DNA of 64,000 nucleotides from Irpex lacteus. Its lineage: Eukaryota > Basidiomycota > Agaricomycetes > Polyporales > Irpicaceae. Positions within the stretch are counted from its first letter, which is position 1, and each line of letters opens with the position of its first letter. Shown here piece by piece: positions 50,059 through 61,827 of the stretch. Location: the NCBI GenBank assembly GCA_001986395.2, contig MQVO02000013.1, forward strand, positions 496,001 through 560,000. Direction: 5' to 3'. Both the position numbers and the translations under genes were made by a program. The notes below the pieces were generated by a model, which worked only from the letters and a program-made list of their open reading frames with translations, was not told the origin of the DNA and did no database searches.

Positions 50059-53000
50059 ATGTCCACCATTTCTACGCATCTACGTAACTTCAAGGAGCCG
50101 ACGAGGGAGCAGCTTAATCTCTTATTCTTCTCGCTACCGGTGGACGCGGAGACACATGGCGGAGAGAAAGCTGCGAGTGGCGAATTGGAGAAGATGGAGA
50201 TCAGTGCAGTGTTGACTCTTGGCGTACAGAACATCGAGGATGCGTATGTGAGTGGTTTTGGCTGTTGCTGGTGCTCTTATGCAGATGCGGGTGAGGGGGA
50301 CTCACGTTTCGTGTGATAGCCAGGGAAACTATACTTGATACCACCCTACCTCGCGTTCTCTTCCCTCGATCGCAAGTCTGTGAGATTCACTATACCATTG
50401 TCGACGATACGAAGAGTGGAGAGGCTGAATGCTCGGGCGGGCATATATGCGCTCAGTCTATCGCTATGGCATAACACGAAGATCGTAAGTCCCTTGTTCA
50501 AAGCTGTCGCAGAGAGGTTCTTGTATAACACAGCAATTTCTTTCAGGTGGTACAGTTGACATCTCTGCGGCCGACAGCAGATCTATTCTGCTCATTACTA
50601 CGGGACGCATTGAAGGCAGAACTAAATCGAGGACAGATGAAGGCCGTTAAGAGTTTCATCCAAACATGTTACTCTGAGACTTTGCTAGCCAGCCTCGAAG
50701 GGGACGATAAGGACGGTGCCATCCCAAAGACTGAACCTTCCTCTGAGTCACTTCACCTGGGTGGTCTCGGCCTAAGATTCAAATATCCTGGTGACCCTCG
50801 CAAGTACGTGCACATGGCTGAGGGTCAGACGAGCAAGTGATTACTGACCATGTATATATAGGCTGAGAGAAGCTTCGAAGATGAAGCTGTGGACGACTTA
50901 CCTGAAAAGTATGGACTGTTCTAACAACATAGTGCTCTTTATCTAATAGGTGTACTGGTTTAGATCACGGACGCAACCTTACCCTCCTTCGCTACCCTCA
51001 ATACACCCGACTCGTGCAAGTAGGCCTTCCTAACCGACTACGAGGTGAAATGTGGGAAACTCTGTCAGGCTCTTTATACCTTCGCTTTGCACACCCAGGC
51101 GAGTACGAACGGATACTGAAAGAAAACGAAGGCCGGACAAGTACAAGTACGGAAGAAATTGAGAAGGATCTTCATCGCAGTCTTCCTGAGTACTCTGCAT
51201 ATCAGTCAGAGGAGGGGATAGGTGCTCTCAGAAGAGTGTTGCAAGCGTATGCGTTTAAGCACCCAGAGACTGGGTACTGTCAGGTCAGTGATTTGACTCT
51301 TTATACTCGAATATCTGGCCAACGAATCGCGTAGGCTATGAATATTTTAGCCGCAGCGATTTTGATGTGAGTGCCATGCTGTTATTTCTGGGTCCACTGT
51401 CCTGAATACGATACAGCTACATGTCAGAAGAACAGGCCTTTTGGTTGCTCCAGGTTGTCTGCGATCGATTGCTCCCAGGATATTACAGGTAAAATTCTCG
51501 CAAATACGCCAAATCACACGTATACTTATCTTAATACTAGCCCTTCGATGCATGGAACTCTGCTCGATCAACGAGTATTTGAGTCTCTTGTGCACAAGTG
51601 TTTGCCCATTCTCGCTGAGCATTTCACTGCCGTGGATGTTCAGCTATCCGTGGCATCTTTACCATGGTTCCTCAGTTTGTGAGTAGTGAGCACGCACAAG
51701 ACTATGTGACGGTTGTTATTTACGGTACATCACACAGGTTCATTAACAGTATGCCTATGGTATTCGCCTTCCGGATAATCGATTGCTTCTTCTGTATGGG
51801 TCCAAAGGTGTTGTTCCAAGTAGGGTAGGTCACAATCTCGTTACCATTCGCCCTCGCTAATGTTAATCTAATAGGCTCGGCGAGTCGCATTCTTCTAGTG
51901 TCCGATGTACTGGCATGCTGATACATGTGCATCCTAGCTATCCTCAAGATCAACGGTGAGGAGCTATTGCAGGTGCAAGACGATGGAGGATTCATCCAGT
52001 AAGCGCTACGCCCTGTAACACGAGTTCAACCAAAGCTTACGCCTCTCTAAAATAGCCTGATGCGAAACTATTTCGCCAGTCTCGGAGACTCAGCCCACCC
52101 TGAGTCGCTGGATCCTCGTGCACGCGCCATCACCCGCTTCCAAGAGCTCCTCCTCGTTTCTTTCCGCGAGTTTGCTATCATCACAGACGAGACTATTCAG
52201 AACGAGCGCAAACGTTTCCGCGGCGAAGTCGTCCACAGCATCGAGTCGTTCTCGAAACGCTCGGCGATTCGGAATCTGAAGACCCTACAACGCTTTACCA
52301 AAGAACAAGCCGGACTGATCTATGATGCTCTTTTTAAGGCCATATGTGTTGAGCCTCCGCCTGAGGCGTCGTTGCCTCCACCGAGTTTGCTCACGACTAA
52401 GGACAGTCAAGAAGAGAGACCGGAGACACGGATAGGATTGAAAACGTTCAGGGTATTCCTCAGTGAGATCGCTACGTGGGCTAGGACGGAGAAGATCGTT
52501 TCCAACGGGTTCCAGGTAAGGTTTTTGTACACTGTTGTGTCGCCGCTCGAGTTCTGATCGTGATATAGCAAAGAGTAGAGAGGGAAATCGCTGAGCATGA
52601 GTTTATTGATCGTATTTTTTCCTTCTGGGATACAGCGTATAGAGGGTCATTATCCTTCCAGGTTTGTGATGGGCTGTCCATCTTGTGGAGCGTATACTGA
52701 AGATGTTCCTTGTTTAGGATCTTGTATCCGGGTTGGATGGTGTTATGTTCAATGACTTGATGGAGAACATCGAGTGGTTCTTCAATCTTCATGACAAGAA
52801 CAAGGACGGATTCCTGACCAAGGATGAAGTTCTAACTCTCTCTGAATCTCTTCTGGTAAGAAATTATTGGACTGCTGGCACGAGTAGACTTCTCACCTGC
52901 TGTACAGTTCATCTTCCGGTATGAGATAGGTGATGCCTACCTCGGAGCTGTCAGTCGCTTCATGTCAAACGCCTTCGAATATGGAGACGCACTACTGCCA

Positions 53001-53878
53001 CGACCAGAGGGCTCGCACCCAGACGATGACCCTCCGCCATTGGAGTCAAATCAGCCCTATATCAACCTTGCTACGTAAGACTTTATACACTGCCCTTAGG
53101 CGAAACCACTTAACAGTTTTGCTTTGCATCCAGATTCCGCATGGTGGTACTAGCAGATGAAGTTCTCGAGTCGTTCTTCGAATCTGATTTTGCAAGCACC
53201 TTCCGACTGGAACCTGTGCCGATGATGGAAATACCCAACACCAACACCAGTCTGCTGGGCGGTCTATGGGGTAGTCTTACCAGTGACGACAATCGCAAGA
53301 TCTTCAACAGACTCACAGATGAAGTCGGGCGAACGATAGGAAAGCATCAAGTCATCCACCGTCCTGCTATCGGAAAGTTTACCACTCTCGAAGAGCCCAA
53401 GGCACGGGAATCCCTCCTTACACCGACCATGCGTCGGTCTACATCTAAGGCCAGTCTGCGATCGGAGGAGCAAAGTACACCAAGGACGGACATTCCCTCA
53501 ACGTCGAAATCTGCACCTGCGAATCTCAACGTGCCGGAGCGGGGCGAAGCAGACAAGACAGATGCAGCAATATCTCCCACTGCTTACTCGCCGATGCCAA
53601 GTATGTTTGAGGCGGCGGCGACGGCTGCAGCGTTGATGGAACGCACGCCCTTTGCTATTGATGACGCGAAGGACGATGACGATGAGAGTGAGGATGAGAC
53701 GGAAGGAGAGGATGATGATGTACTGGACGAGGTCGATGCCTTCTTGGAGGCCCACGATTCTGGGTTGACGCAAGCCGAACAAGAGCTTGCACAAGGTATG
53801 CATAATTCCATGCACCTCTGAATGTCGTTGCTGACTTTCATCTTTGTAGGTTTAATCCACGCAGAGCCCGTGAAGTAG
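50059..53878 (+). CDS. TBC-domain Rab GTPase activator with GRAM and EF-hand (TBC1D8/9, Gyp2-like)
   Basis: GTPase-activating protein for Rab/Ypt GTPases in membrane traffic. Many exons and about 970 residues from the ATG at 50059. Order: partial GRAM-like region ([36 protein letters not shown]); TBC domain from [17 protein letters not shown]. This has the arginine-finger region [16 protein letters not shown] and the glutamine finger GYCQAMNILAA, then [20 protein letters not shown] and [14 protein letters not shown]. Both catalytic fingers are present. An EF-hand follows ([18 protein letters not shown]). The C-terminal region is low-complexity and very acidic ([20 protein letters not shown]), ending GLIHAEPVK. 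The first GRAM domain seems short at its N terminus, so an upstream exon may be missing from my model. Confidence 0.87.
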
Positions 53879-54355
53879 GAGCCAGGAGTTTCTTACAACC
53901 ATAGCATTACATTCGCACGTCGTACCCATTCCGACACTGTATCATTATCTATTACATTTGCTATACGGCAACGGTCAATTGTGTAAAATGGAAAACAATG
54001 CACTGCATAGGATTTCACAATAAAGTTGAACATATTGTACATTCAGCACTACGTAGAAGCGTTTTGCTCCCAACGGTGGGCGCGGATCCGGATGGAGGTG
54101 TGATGGGGATACAAACTGTTCGCAAAAATACCAAATCATAGAGAAACCCAAGTAGAGTTCGGAATTGCCTAGAAAACAACCGCAAAGCGGCGAGCGAGTG
54201 TGATATGCAAAGGATAGCGAGTTGAGAATACTGTGATAGAGCTTTCGTGGGGGACTTGCGTGCAATAATAAGGGCATAGAGAAGTAGAGTCGTGGTTGCG
54301 TCGTCGATCGGATGCGTCTAGTGTCGTGAAGCGGAGCTGAACAGCAGTCGACGTG
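53879..54355. other. Intergenic region
   Basis: 477 bp between two convergent 3' ends. Nothing seen beyond short frames. Confidence 0.5.
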
Positions 54356-56181
54356 TCAAGCAGCCTGGTTACGTTGCTGAAGGAGTAGCCTCCGGGCTCT
54401 CTCCATAGACTCGCGAAGCTCAGGCGATTGCCATGCCGAGTCATCTTCGCGATATGAGCTCACGCGAGAGCGTGCAGATTCGGATGAAACACCGCGTGCG
54501 ACCTTCTGCGACTCCTCCATGGTGAATGATCCTCCGCGGCTATGGCCGAGATCGAAACGGCTTTTCCGTGGTGACGACTGGGGAGAAATGTAGGACGGCG
54601 GCGGGGAGGATATGTGGGAGTTGCGAGGTCGTTTGTGCTGGCGCACAGACCCTGAGCGAGAGCGAGAAAGAGGTGCACTGCTTTCGTCCACCCATAGGCC
54701 AGACCCGTCATCTTCTTCGTCCTCCTGTCTCTCGCTCATCACCACAACCTCCTTGTTCAGAGCACGCTTCCCCTCCTCAATTAGCTTTGCAAGTTGGCTC
54801 CCCATCCAGTCCATTTGGTCAACAATCTCGCCTGCAGGTTCAGGCACACTAGGCGCATCAAAATTGAATTCGGGTGCAATGGACGGATGCGATGAGGTCG
54901 AGGCGGAGAGACCGGAGAAGGAAGTGCTGGAAGTAGCTGAGACACGAGGGGTGAATTTCCGCGGTCGTGGGACAGAGCGTCTTCCAGAAACATAGCGTTG
55001 TTTGCGATTACGCGGGGAAGTGTGGTTGACAATATGCATATCGGAGAACTCGGAATCTTCGCGTCGGTCTGGGGTGGGCGGTACCCATCCGCCCTGCTCG
55101 TATGGAGGGGGAGGCAGAGCCTCAGATTCCTTGTCACGGCCTCGCCAGCTGTGTGAAGTCAGCATCTTCAAGAAACGCTACTGATAACGTATACTCACAG
55201 GCGATACACCGTCAGTCCGACCGCGGTTCCGATGAGGGCTGCGCTCAGCGCAGTTGAAACTATCGAGCCAGCAAGGGTCTTTCGACGCTTGGGAGGAGGG
55301 AGGTCTATTGTTACATGAATTGTGAGTGGAAGAGTGAACATCATAAGGACGCAAAAATGGAGGCATAGGACTTCAATGTGGTGGTCTTGCAGAGACATCT
55401 TGAGTTGTCTCGCTCTGTGAGAGCATGAACGAGAGGGATAGAGAATAAGAACGGAGACGCCCACGTGTCGGCAGCGTGCCCAAATCGCCGACGAACGCGA
55501 ACACGTTCTGATGAACGTCGGCAATGAATGGGCGGAACAGGTGCCGAACGGGTTGCATAATTGCATGATAGGGTACGAGATGATGTGGTCTTTCCTGGCG
55601 CGATAGATTCGAGCAATCGCGCGTAGATGAAAGGTAGAGATGCCTGCCGTACACGAGCACCGACAGATATGTCATGCCGCCGCACAAGCCTGAGACTGTC
55701 GGTCAAGCGTCTACGCCATAATTGGTGTAGGTGAGTGGGAATACCTCCTCGACTTGGTGAACTCACAGCCCAACCCCCGCCACAGCTACCGCATACATCC
55801 ACTGCATCGACCCACATACAGCCCAAGAGCTCCTTGAATCAACTCATAGTAGCGCATAGACTTACCTGGTCCCATGTTACCCATGTCAACCTCGTCTCTT
55901 GATGGCGTCCCCGACAGGTCCCTGTACTTGGAGGGTGTATCAAGATAGCCACCGGTGGATGCGGCGACAGTGGCTGGTTCACTTCGTTCAGAGAAAGCAG
56001 GCATCCAACCCCGTTTCTTCGAGAGACTTTGAGGATGTGAAGTCGTTGAAGGAGGAGGAGACCGCGGTGGGAGGGGCGAAGGGGCCTTGACATGAACATA
56101 TCCTGTTCCATTCATTGCTTCAACAGCCTTTGATGTTCCGGGCGCCGATGATGAGTGAACAGGAGCGAAGGGGTTGACCAT
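54356..56181 (-). CDS. Predicted membrane protein, unknown function
   Basis: First exon 56181-55866 (MVNPFAPVHSSSAPGTSKAV, then Pro/Ser-rich, ending MGNMGP). A well-defined exon at 55304-55199 encodes PPPKRRKTLAGSIVSTALS then AALIGTAVGLTVYRL, a basic patch followed by a membrane helix. The last exon, 55148-54356, carries WRGRDKESEALPPPPYEQ, a long basic and Ser-rich region, and RARRLLLQQRNQAA. Between 55865 and 55305 there must be one or more further exons; a hydrophobic WMYAVAVAGVGL stretch near 55800 is a candidate, but I could not fix borders. A related arrangement occurs in basidiomycete proteins of unknown role. An in-frame ATG at 56220 is an alternative start. Confidence 0.65.
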
Positions 56182-56806
56182 GCCGGGAACAGCAAAGACA
56201 AAGCTGAAGGGGAACTGCATGGCCACAAAGAAACAGGAAAAACGCGGACACAGCGAGGATGAGATGAAGGTGGCTGGCAGAGTTGCCGACAACTTCCTAA
56301 AGAGGAAAATGGCGGCGAACACGCGCGTGTCACGCGTAGTGCGTCACGTTATTTGGCTGTGTTAGGATCAGACGGTGTAGGTAAATAACAGCAAATATCG
56401 CTCGTGCCACCAAGCCGGCGCCTTGCACTAGCCTCCCAACCACACTCTTTCGAGTGCCACTCTAGTATTGTAGCTATCAAAAGGTAAAGGACCGATTCAG
56501 ACCTCAGACCTCAATCATAGCTGCCTATGACACTTGCTGAAATGGTCCACCTCAGAAATAAGCAACTACCCTTCGGCTGACCCGGGCTCCTCTGCATACT
56601 TACTAGACCTACGTCGTTTCTATCATGTAAGACAAATACAATACTACCGCCTCTGGTTTCAATTGATTTACGCGGTTTACAGATCTGCCCCTGTAGCTCT
56701 TAAGAGGCGTTTTGCGCCCTCGAACGCGTTTTATCACGCTTTTTGTGACTCTTCAAGTTCTTCAAACCGAAGCACACCCCGGGCCGCAGCTTTGAACTTC
56801 CTCGTC
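56182..56806. other. Intergenic region with GTCACGCG motif
   Basis: 625 bp between divergent starts of the membrane-protein gene and copy 10. At 56323-56350 CGCGTGTCACGCGTAG and GTGCGTCACG repeat the elements seen before copies 7 and 8. It is not clear which gene they would serve. Confidence 0.4.
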
Positions 56807-57965
56807 ATGAGATCCGCCACACAGATGCAAAGTTACATTGACCTCCTCACCCTGAGATGCTCAACCTAATTTTCGTCAGTTTGGAACACGATCTCGTCGC
56901 TCACGTCACATTCAGCAAGCTCAGACCCTGCATTCACGAGCGACTATACAAAGGTCGCGGCTGCGAATTTTGGCGGCCGATCCTGCGCGCAAGTGGACTG
57001 TCAACACCTGATTTTTCCACACGAGTGGGAGGCGCTTGCGACGGAAGTCGTAGAACACGCAGATAAGTGTCACCACCCAGAGTGTCGTATGGAACGTCTG
57101 GCGGAGAATGGTGAGCGAGTACAGCCATAAATAAGTGTAATAATTGACAGATTGACATGGCCTTTGCAATTTCATTTAGAAGCACCCATGGAGCGAAGCA
57201 TGGACGCTGGTGTTGGTCTCATGGACACGGCTGTGGGTAAACAGGATCGTCGGGCTACCGGATTTGACGAGATGGAGGTAAGCCCACTGTGGAGCGTATC
57301 GCTTTCAAAAAGAGCGAGATAGGTATGGGTTCTTCGTTCGCGATACATGGCGTACCGCGGCCTTCGTACGCGATGACCGTCGGGATCATAATCCAAAGGA
57401 ACTTCGAACACTACGCTACGGTGATCGACTTATCAACCACCCTATTATCTGGAGAGGCTTTGCGACGTTCCCACCCGTGGATAGACTGAGCACGCTTGGG
57501 TCAACAACAATCGAGCCTGAGAACCCCGATGGTGTCATTGTCGCGGACGTCTTGGAGAGTATATTCGACAGGTGTGTATCTATACTCCATGCCATCGCTC
57601 TCTTTGAAATTAGTTCACCGTTGTCTTCAACAGCCATCGTTTCCGTGATATGCCCAACAGAAGCTTCAAGAGCCTTATGGGAAATATCAAATCCGAACAA
57701 CTAAATAAGGCGATTCCTGTAATCCCGAAAGGCTGGTCGCTTGATAATACGCTGACCGCATTGGACAGCTTTATAGACTGGTTCAGACTCGTGTAAGCTG
57801 GTTGATTCAGCACGATGGACTACACACATTTTGCTGACCTTATGAGTATATGAAGCCGTTGGAAGCTCATTTTAGACGAAACCCGGACGAGACCGTCTAC
57901 CTTCAGTGGGAATACAGGCGCTACCGGAAGATTATCGAGACTTTCTCAATTTGATTACTTATTAG
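56807..57965 (+). pseudogene. CHCC/F-box-like family, copy 10, frameshifted pseudogene
   Basis: All four exon regions are recognisable but out of frame with one another. Exon 1 starts MRSATQMQSYIDLLTL; about one base is lost before EMLNLIFVSLEHDLVAHVTF. A second shift separates LRASGLSTPDF from FPHEWEALATEVVEHADKC, in which the first Cys of the CHCC motif is Val. Exon 2 (from about 57182) opens MERSMDAGVGLMDT, shifts near LWSV/IAFKKS and again before TWRTAAFVRDD. It is then open through HPIIWRGFATFPPV and NPDGVIVADV. Exon 3 (57634-57794) is intact (PKGWSLDNTLTALDSF). Exon 4 has two more small deletions, ending LPEDYRDFLNLITY. The lesions fit neutral decay after duplication. Confidence 0.85.
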
Positions 57966-58090
57966 AGTCACTGGTGATAGTCAAAAACATATTGTATTCA
58001 ACTGGCGTGCTCAACCGAGCAAGCATCCATCAGGTCCACATCCTCTAAGTGACGAACAAGCGCATGTGGAAAGCAGCGAGAACGCGGACT

Positions 58091-58127
58091 GTCACGAACC
58101 CGTCACACATCAATTTGCTTGTCACGG
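58091..58127. promoter_or_regulatory. Triple GTCAC upstream of copy 11
   Basis: TGTCACGAACCCGTCACACA then CAATTTGCTTGTCACGG: three GTCAC in direct orientation within 37 bp, about 60-95 bp before the ATG. No ACGCGT, unlike copies 3, 4, 7 and 8. Copy 12 has the same block. Confidence 0.5.
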
Positions 58128-58186
58128 CCATTCATGCGCGCGATAATTGTAATCTTCTTTCTTTCGCCTCTTTCTCGCAGACTACG

Positions 58187-59423
58187 ATGGTGGCCAGTTA
58201 TCTCGACAGACTGCCTTTGGAGATTATCTCTATGATCTCTAATGCTCTCGGCGACGACCTGGTGGCACATGTCACGTTTAGCACACTCCGACCAGATATA
58301 TCCGGATTCTGCTACTCGGACAAGGGGCGGGATTTCTGGCAGCCTAAATTGCGCGCAAGTGGATTATCGCTTCCAGATGATGAGGACGAAGAATTCGACC
58401 GTGACGACGACGATTGGTGGGAGTGCCTAGCCTTCAAGTGCGTAGAGCATGCAGAAACATGTCAGCATTCCAAGTGTGGCATGGCTCGTCTTCGGGAGAA
58501 CGGTGAGTGCTTTCCATCTCTAAGAGAGGCGATCATCAAACTAGTATTGACCGTTTTACACTACAGAAAGGTTAATGGCTTCGATGCCCAAAGAAGTGAC
58601 TGCGCTGAATCTTGCGCGCGCATTGGAGCGATCGAGGTCTCCGCACAGTGACCCTGACGTCGATGACTCCCGTTCTCCCAACTTGAATCCCGTAGTAGCC
58701 AGTACTGCTTGGAGCGCTATTGCGTTTAAACGGTCTACTCGAGACCAGTGGCAGCTCATCACCCAACGCGAGACGTGGCATGAAATGGCGTTTATACGTG
58801 CCGATCTCCCTGCGGGCGATAAGACCTTGGCATACGGCGACCATCTCGAAAAACATCCTCTCATATGGAGAAGCTTTGCGACATTTCCTCCGGTACCTTT
58901 CTTTATAGTCCGTGGCGAGAAGACAGTGGAAGCTGGAAATCCAAGAGGCATCACTGTTGCCGACTTCTTGGCGGACATAGTTTCACTGTATGTCAGCTGT
59001 TGTCAGCGGTACTCATTGAGGTGTTAATTCAATCCGTAGAGATCAAAACTGCTATCCCGTGACAAGGGACCTCGCTTCAAGTCTGTTCTCTGGTGTCGAG
59101 CGAGACCCTGGCCAGACCCCCTTAACTGACCCGGTCCTCCCTCAAACATGGTCCTTTGAGGATGGATTCAGGGCATTCGAACGATTCAGAGACTGGTTTA
59201 TGCTTGCGTGAGTCTAGATATCTTCGTTCTTTACGCCGGCTGCTTTCCCGCTAACAAAGGAACTAGACGATGGACAGGGTTAGATTTTGTACCGGATGAA
59301 GATCTAGAGACTGTGTACTTCACGTGGAGGTTTGAGACACAGACGCTTCCTAAAAAGTATCGGCATTTCAAACGTATGGTAGAATACTCGGATTACAGCG
59401 ACTCGGATGACGAGTCGGAATGA
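58187..59423 (+). CDS. CHCC/F-box-like family, copy 11
   Basis: Exons 58187-58502, 58567-58987, 59040-59207 and 59267-59423 give 353 residues. Start MVASYLDRLPLEIISMISNA; the frame also reads upstream through the promoter, so the short start was chosen to match copy 12. CHCC: CVEHAETCQHSKC. Exon 2 begins RLMASMPKEVTALNLARALE, a sub-family feature shared only with copy 12, with RSRSPHSDPDVDDSRSPN, then IAFKRSTRDQWQL, TWHEMAFIRADLP and HPLIWRSFATFPPV. Exon 4 reads RWTGLDFVPDEDLETVYFTW and ends in acidic SDSDDESE. Intact. Confidence 0.88.
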
Positions 59424-59948
59424 ACAATCACTACGCGTACAAGACCACTCTATGCCATTTCATGGATTTTCTATCCACCCCCAGCGAAGCTCGACCGGAC
59501 CCCGGGTTCACATTGGCTCAGCGCCCTAGGTTGTCGTTGAATGGTATGCGTGGCATTTCGTTCGAACTTGAAGTAATTCAAGTTCAGCGGCGCCGAAGGT
59601 TGTTGGATTCGTTGCTGATGGCCATCAACTGTCTTCGATTCTGACTCTGTAATATGCTGCACTACCCTAGTCCCCATCCAAATGTCTAACTTATCCCTGC
59701 CATCTCAGGCAAGCGGCTGTGGCACACGGGAGTGAAGCTGGCCTTAGCTAGGTGTACTTGCGCGGGCGCTCGTACATCATAACGGCCCGGCGCTGTTACA
59801 GCAAAGGCGAAGCGGATGGTGAGCTGGCCACACTGCGTATTTCTTTTCCACTGTCTGCCGTCTCCTTCTGTACGCGGAAAGAGCTTGTGACGTCTGGTTC
59901 GAGACTGGCATTACCGTCCCACATAAGTGATCGACGAGAACACGGCCT
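59424..59948. other. Spacer between copies 11 and 12
   Basis: The first 260 bp are the duplicated 3' flank. The remainder (about 59690-59940) appears unique to this spacer. No gene. Confidence 0.5.
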
Positions 59949-59985
59949 GTCACAATCCTGTCACACATCAATTTGCTTGTCACGG
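59949..59985. promoter_or_regulatory. Triple GTCAC upstream of copy 12
   Basis: TGTCACAATCCTGTCACACA then CAATTTGCTTGTCACGG, same spacing as before copy 11, about 60-96 bp from the ATG. Two of the intervening bases differ while the three GTCAC cores are kept. Confidence 0.5.
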
Positions 59986-60044
59986 CGCGCGATAATTGTA
60001 ACTTGAATCTTCTTCTTTCTTTCGCCTCTTTGTCCCGGACTACG

Positions 60045-61297
60045 ATGGTAGCCAGTTATCTCGACCGGCTGCCTTTGGAGATTATCGCTATGATCTCTGA
60101 CGCTCTCGGCAATGACCTAGTCGCACATGTCACATTCAGCCAACTCAGCCCAGATATAGATAAATTCTGCTACTGGGGAAAGGGCCGAGATTTCTGGCAG
60201 CCGAAATTGCATGCGAGTGGGCTCTCGCTTCCAGATTATGAAGAGGATGAATGGAACCGTGAAATTGACGACTGGTGGCCGTCTCTGGCCGTTGAATGCG
60301 TGGAGCATGCAGAAACCTGTCAGCACTCCAAGTGTGGTATGGCTCGTCTTCGGGAAAATGGTGAGTTTATTCTTTAGGGAAGGGACCGCTAAGCTAAGCT
60401 GACTGCACTGTTTCGTACAAAACAGAAAAGCTGATGGCGACAATGCCCAGCGAAGTAACCGACTTGGATCTGGCGCTTGCGGTCGAGCGGTCGAGGTCTC
60501 CATACAGTGACTCCGACTCGGATGATTCCCGTTCTAGTAAATCACCCGATTCGGATCCTATCGTGGCCAGTACAGCTTTCAGTGCCATTGTGTTCAAACG
60601 GTCCACTAGAGAACAGTGGCAACTGATCATCGAAAACGAGACATGGCATGAAATGGCGTTCATACGCGCCGATCTCCCTCCAGGCGACAAGACCTTGGCA
60701 TACGGCGAACGTCTCGAAGAACATCCTCTCATATGGAGAAGCTTTGCAACATTTCCTCCTGTACCTCACTTTACCGTTCTTGGCGAAAAATCGGTGGATG
60801 TTGAAAATCCAAGAGGCATCACTGTTGCTGACTTCATTGGGGATATAGTTTCATTGTACGCCAAACCATTATCCATAGCATATTGCGATACTTATTGATA
60901 TGTTAAATCTATCTGACAGGGATCACAGCTGCTATCCGTTGTCCAAAGGTCTTGCTACAACCTTGTTCTCTGGTATTAAGCGGCACTTTAGCCAGACTCC
61001 TCTGACTGACCCGGTTCTTCCTCGAACGTGGTCTTTTGAAGATGGATTCAGGGCATTTGACCGACTCAGAGACTGGTTTATACTTGCGTGAGTCGATATA
61101 TCTCCGTCCGTTTCCTTTGTTGCTTTCCTGCTAACAAGAGGACAAGACGGTGGACAGGGCTAGATTTCGAACCAGACGAAGACACTGTGTACTTCACCTG
61201 GAAGTTTGAAACGCAGACGCTCCCTGAGAAGTATTGGGATTTCAAAGATATGGTAGAATACTCAAAGTACGATGGCTCGGATGACGAGTTGGAATGA
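60045..61297 (+). CDS. CHCC/F-box-like family, copy 12
   Basis: Exons 60045-60360, 60426-60855, 60920-61087 and 61147-61297 give 354 residues, the longest member. Start MVASYLDRLPLEIIAMISDA. CHCC: CVEHAETCQHSKC. Exon 2 carries EKLMATMPSEVTDLDLALAV with a longer Ser/Asp run (SPYSDSDSDDSRSSKSPDSD), then IVFKRSTREQWQL and TWHEMAFIRADLP. Exon 3 ends FDRLRDWFILA; exon 4 reads RWTGLDFEPDEDTVYFTWKF and LPEKYWDFKDMVEYSKY. Intact. Acidic indels in exon 2 are the main difference from copy 11. Confidence 0.88.
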
Positions 61298-61827
61298 ACG
61301 ATCACGAAGCGTATTAGGACCACCCTATGCAATTTCATCGCCATTCTATCCACTCTTGCAAATCTCAATCCTACACCCCAATTCACAGTACTTCAGCGCC
61401 TCCGAGTCTACGTTGTCGTAATGGTATGCATAGCATTTCGTTCGAAGTAATTCAACAAGGGCTGCTGGATGCGCTGCTGATGGCCATCAATTGTCCTGGA
61501 TTGTGACTCTGTGATATGCTGTATCGCCTTCCAACATAAGTAGACTCCGCAATGAATTAACGTCGAGGAGGAATACTGGCAAAGATAGCATCGTCCTTAG
61601 AACGCACTAGAATAGATTTATTGGAGCGCTAGCTAGTAACATGATGTTGTTGTTTCCTAAGATCAGCTTTCGATCGCAGTCAAGCTGCACAGCTTGAACT
61701 CTAGTACTGACGTGTAAATATCAATCGGTCCCGCCTCGCAGTGCACGACACGTAGTACGTGACTCTAACGTGCTCTATATATAAAGACTAGGGCTGACTT
61801 CTAGTAGATTCGCAGAACACCTTTCCA
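61298..61827. other. Intergenic region
   Basis: 530 bp; the first half is the duplicated 3' flank of copy 12. A TATATATAAAG box at 61777-61787 lies about 40 bp before the PARG-like ATG and fits a TATA element. Confidence 0.5.

Larger units (their letters stand above)
58091..61550 (+). repeat. Tandem segmental duplication, copies 11 and 12
   Basis: Unit 1 (about 58090-59690) and unit 2 (about 59945-61550) match through promoter, gene and about 250 bp of 3' flank. Shared 3' blocks include TGGTATGC, GCATTTCGTTCGAA, GCTGATGGCCATCAA and TGACTCTGT.ATATGCTG. It is the most similar pair in the window, hence probably the youngest duplication. Confidence 0.8.
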
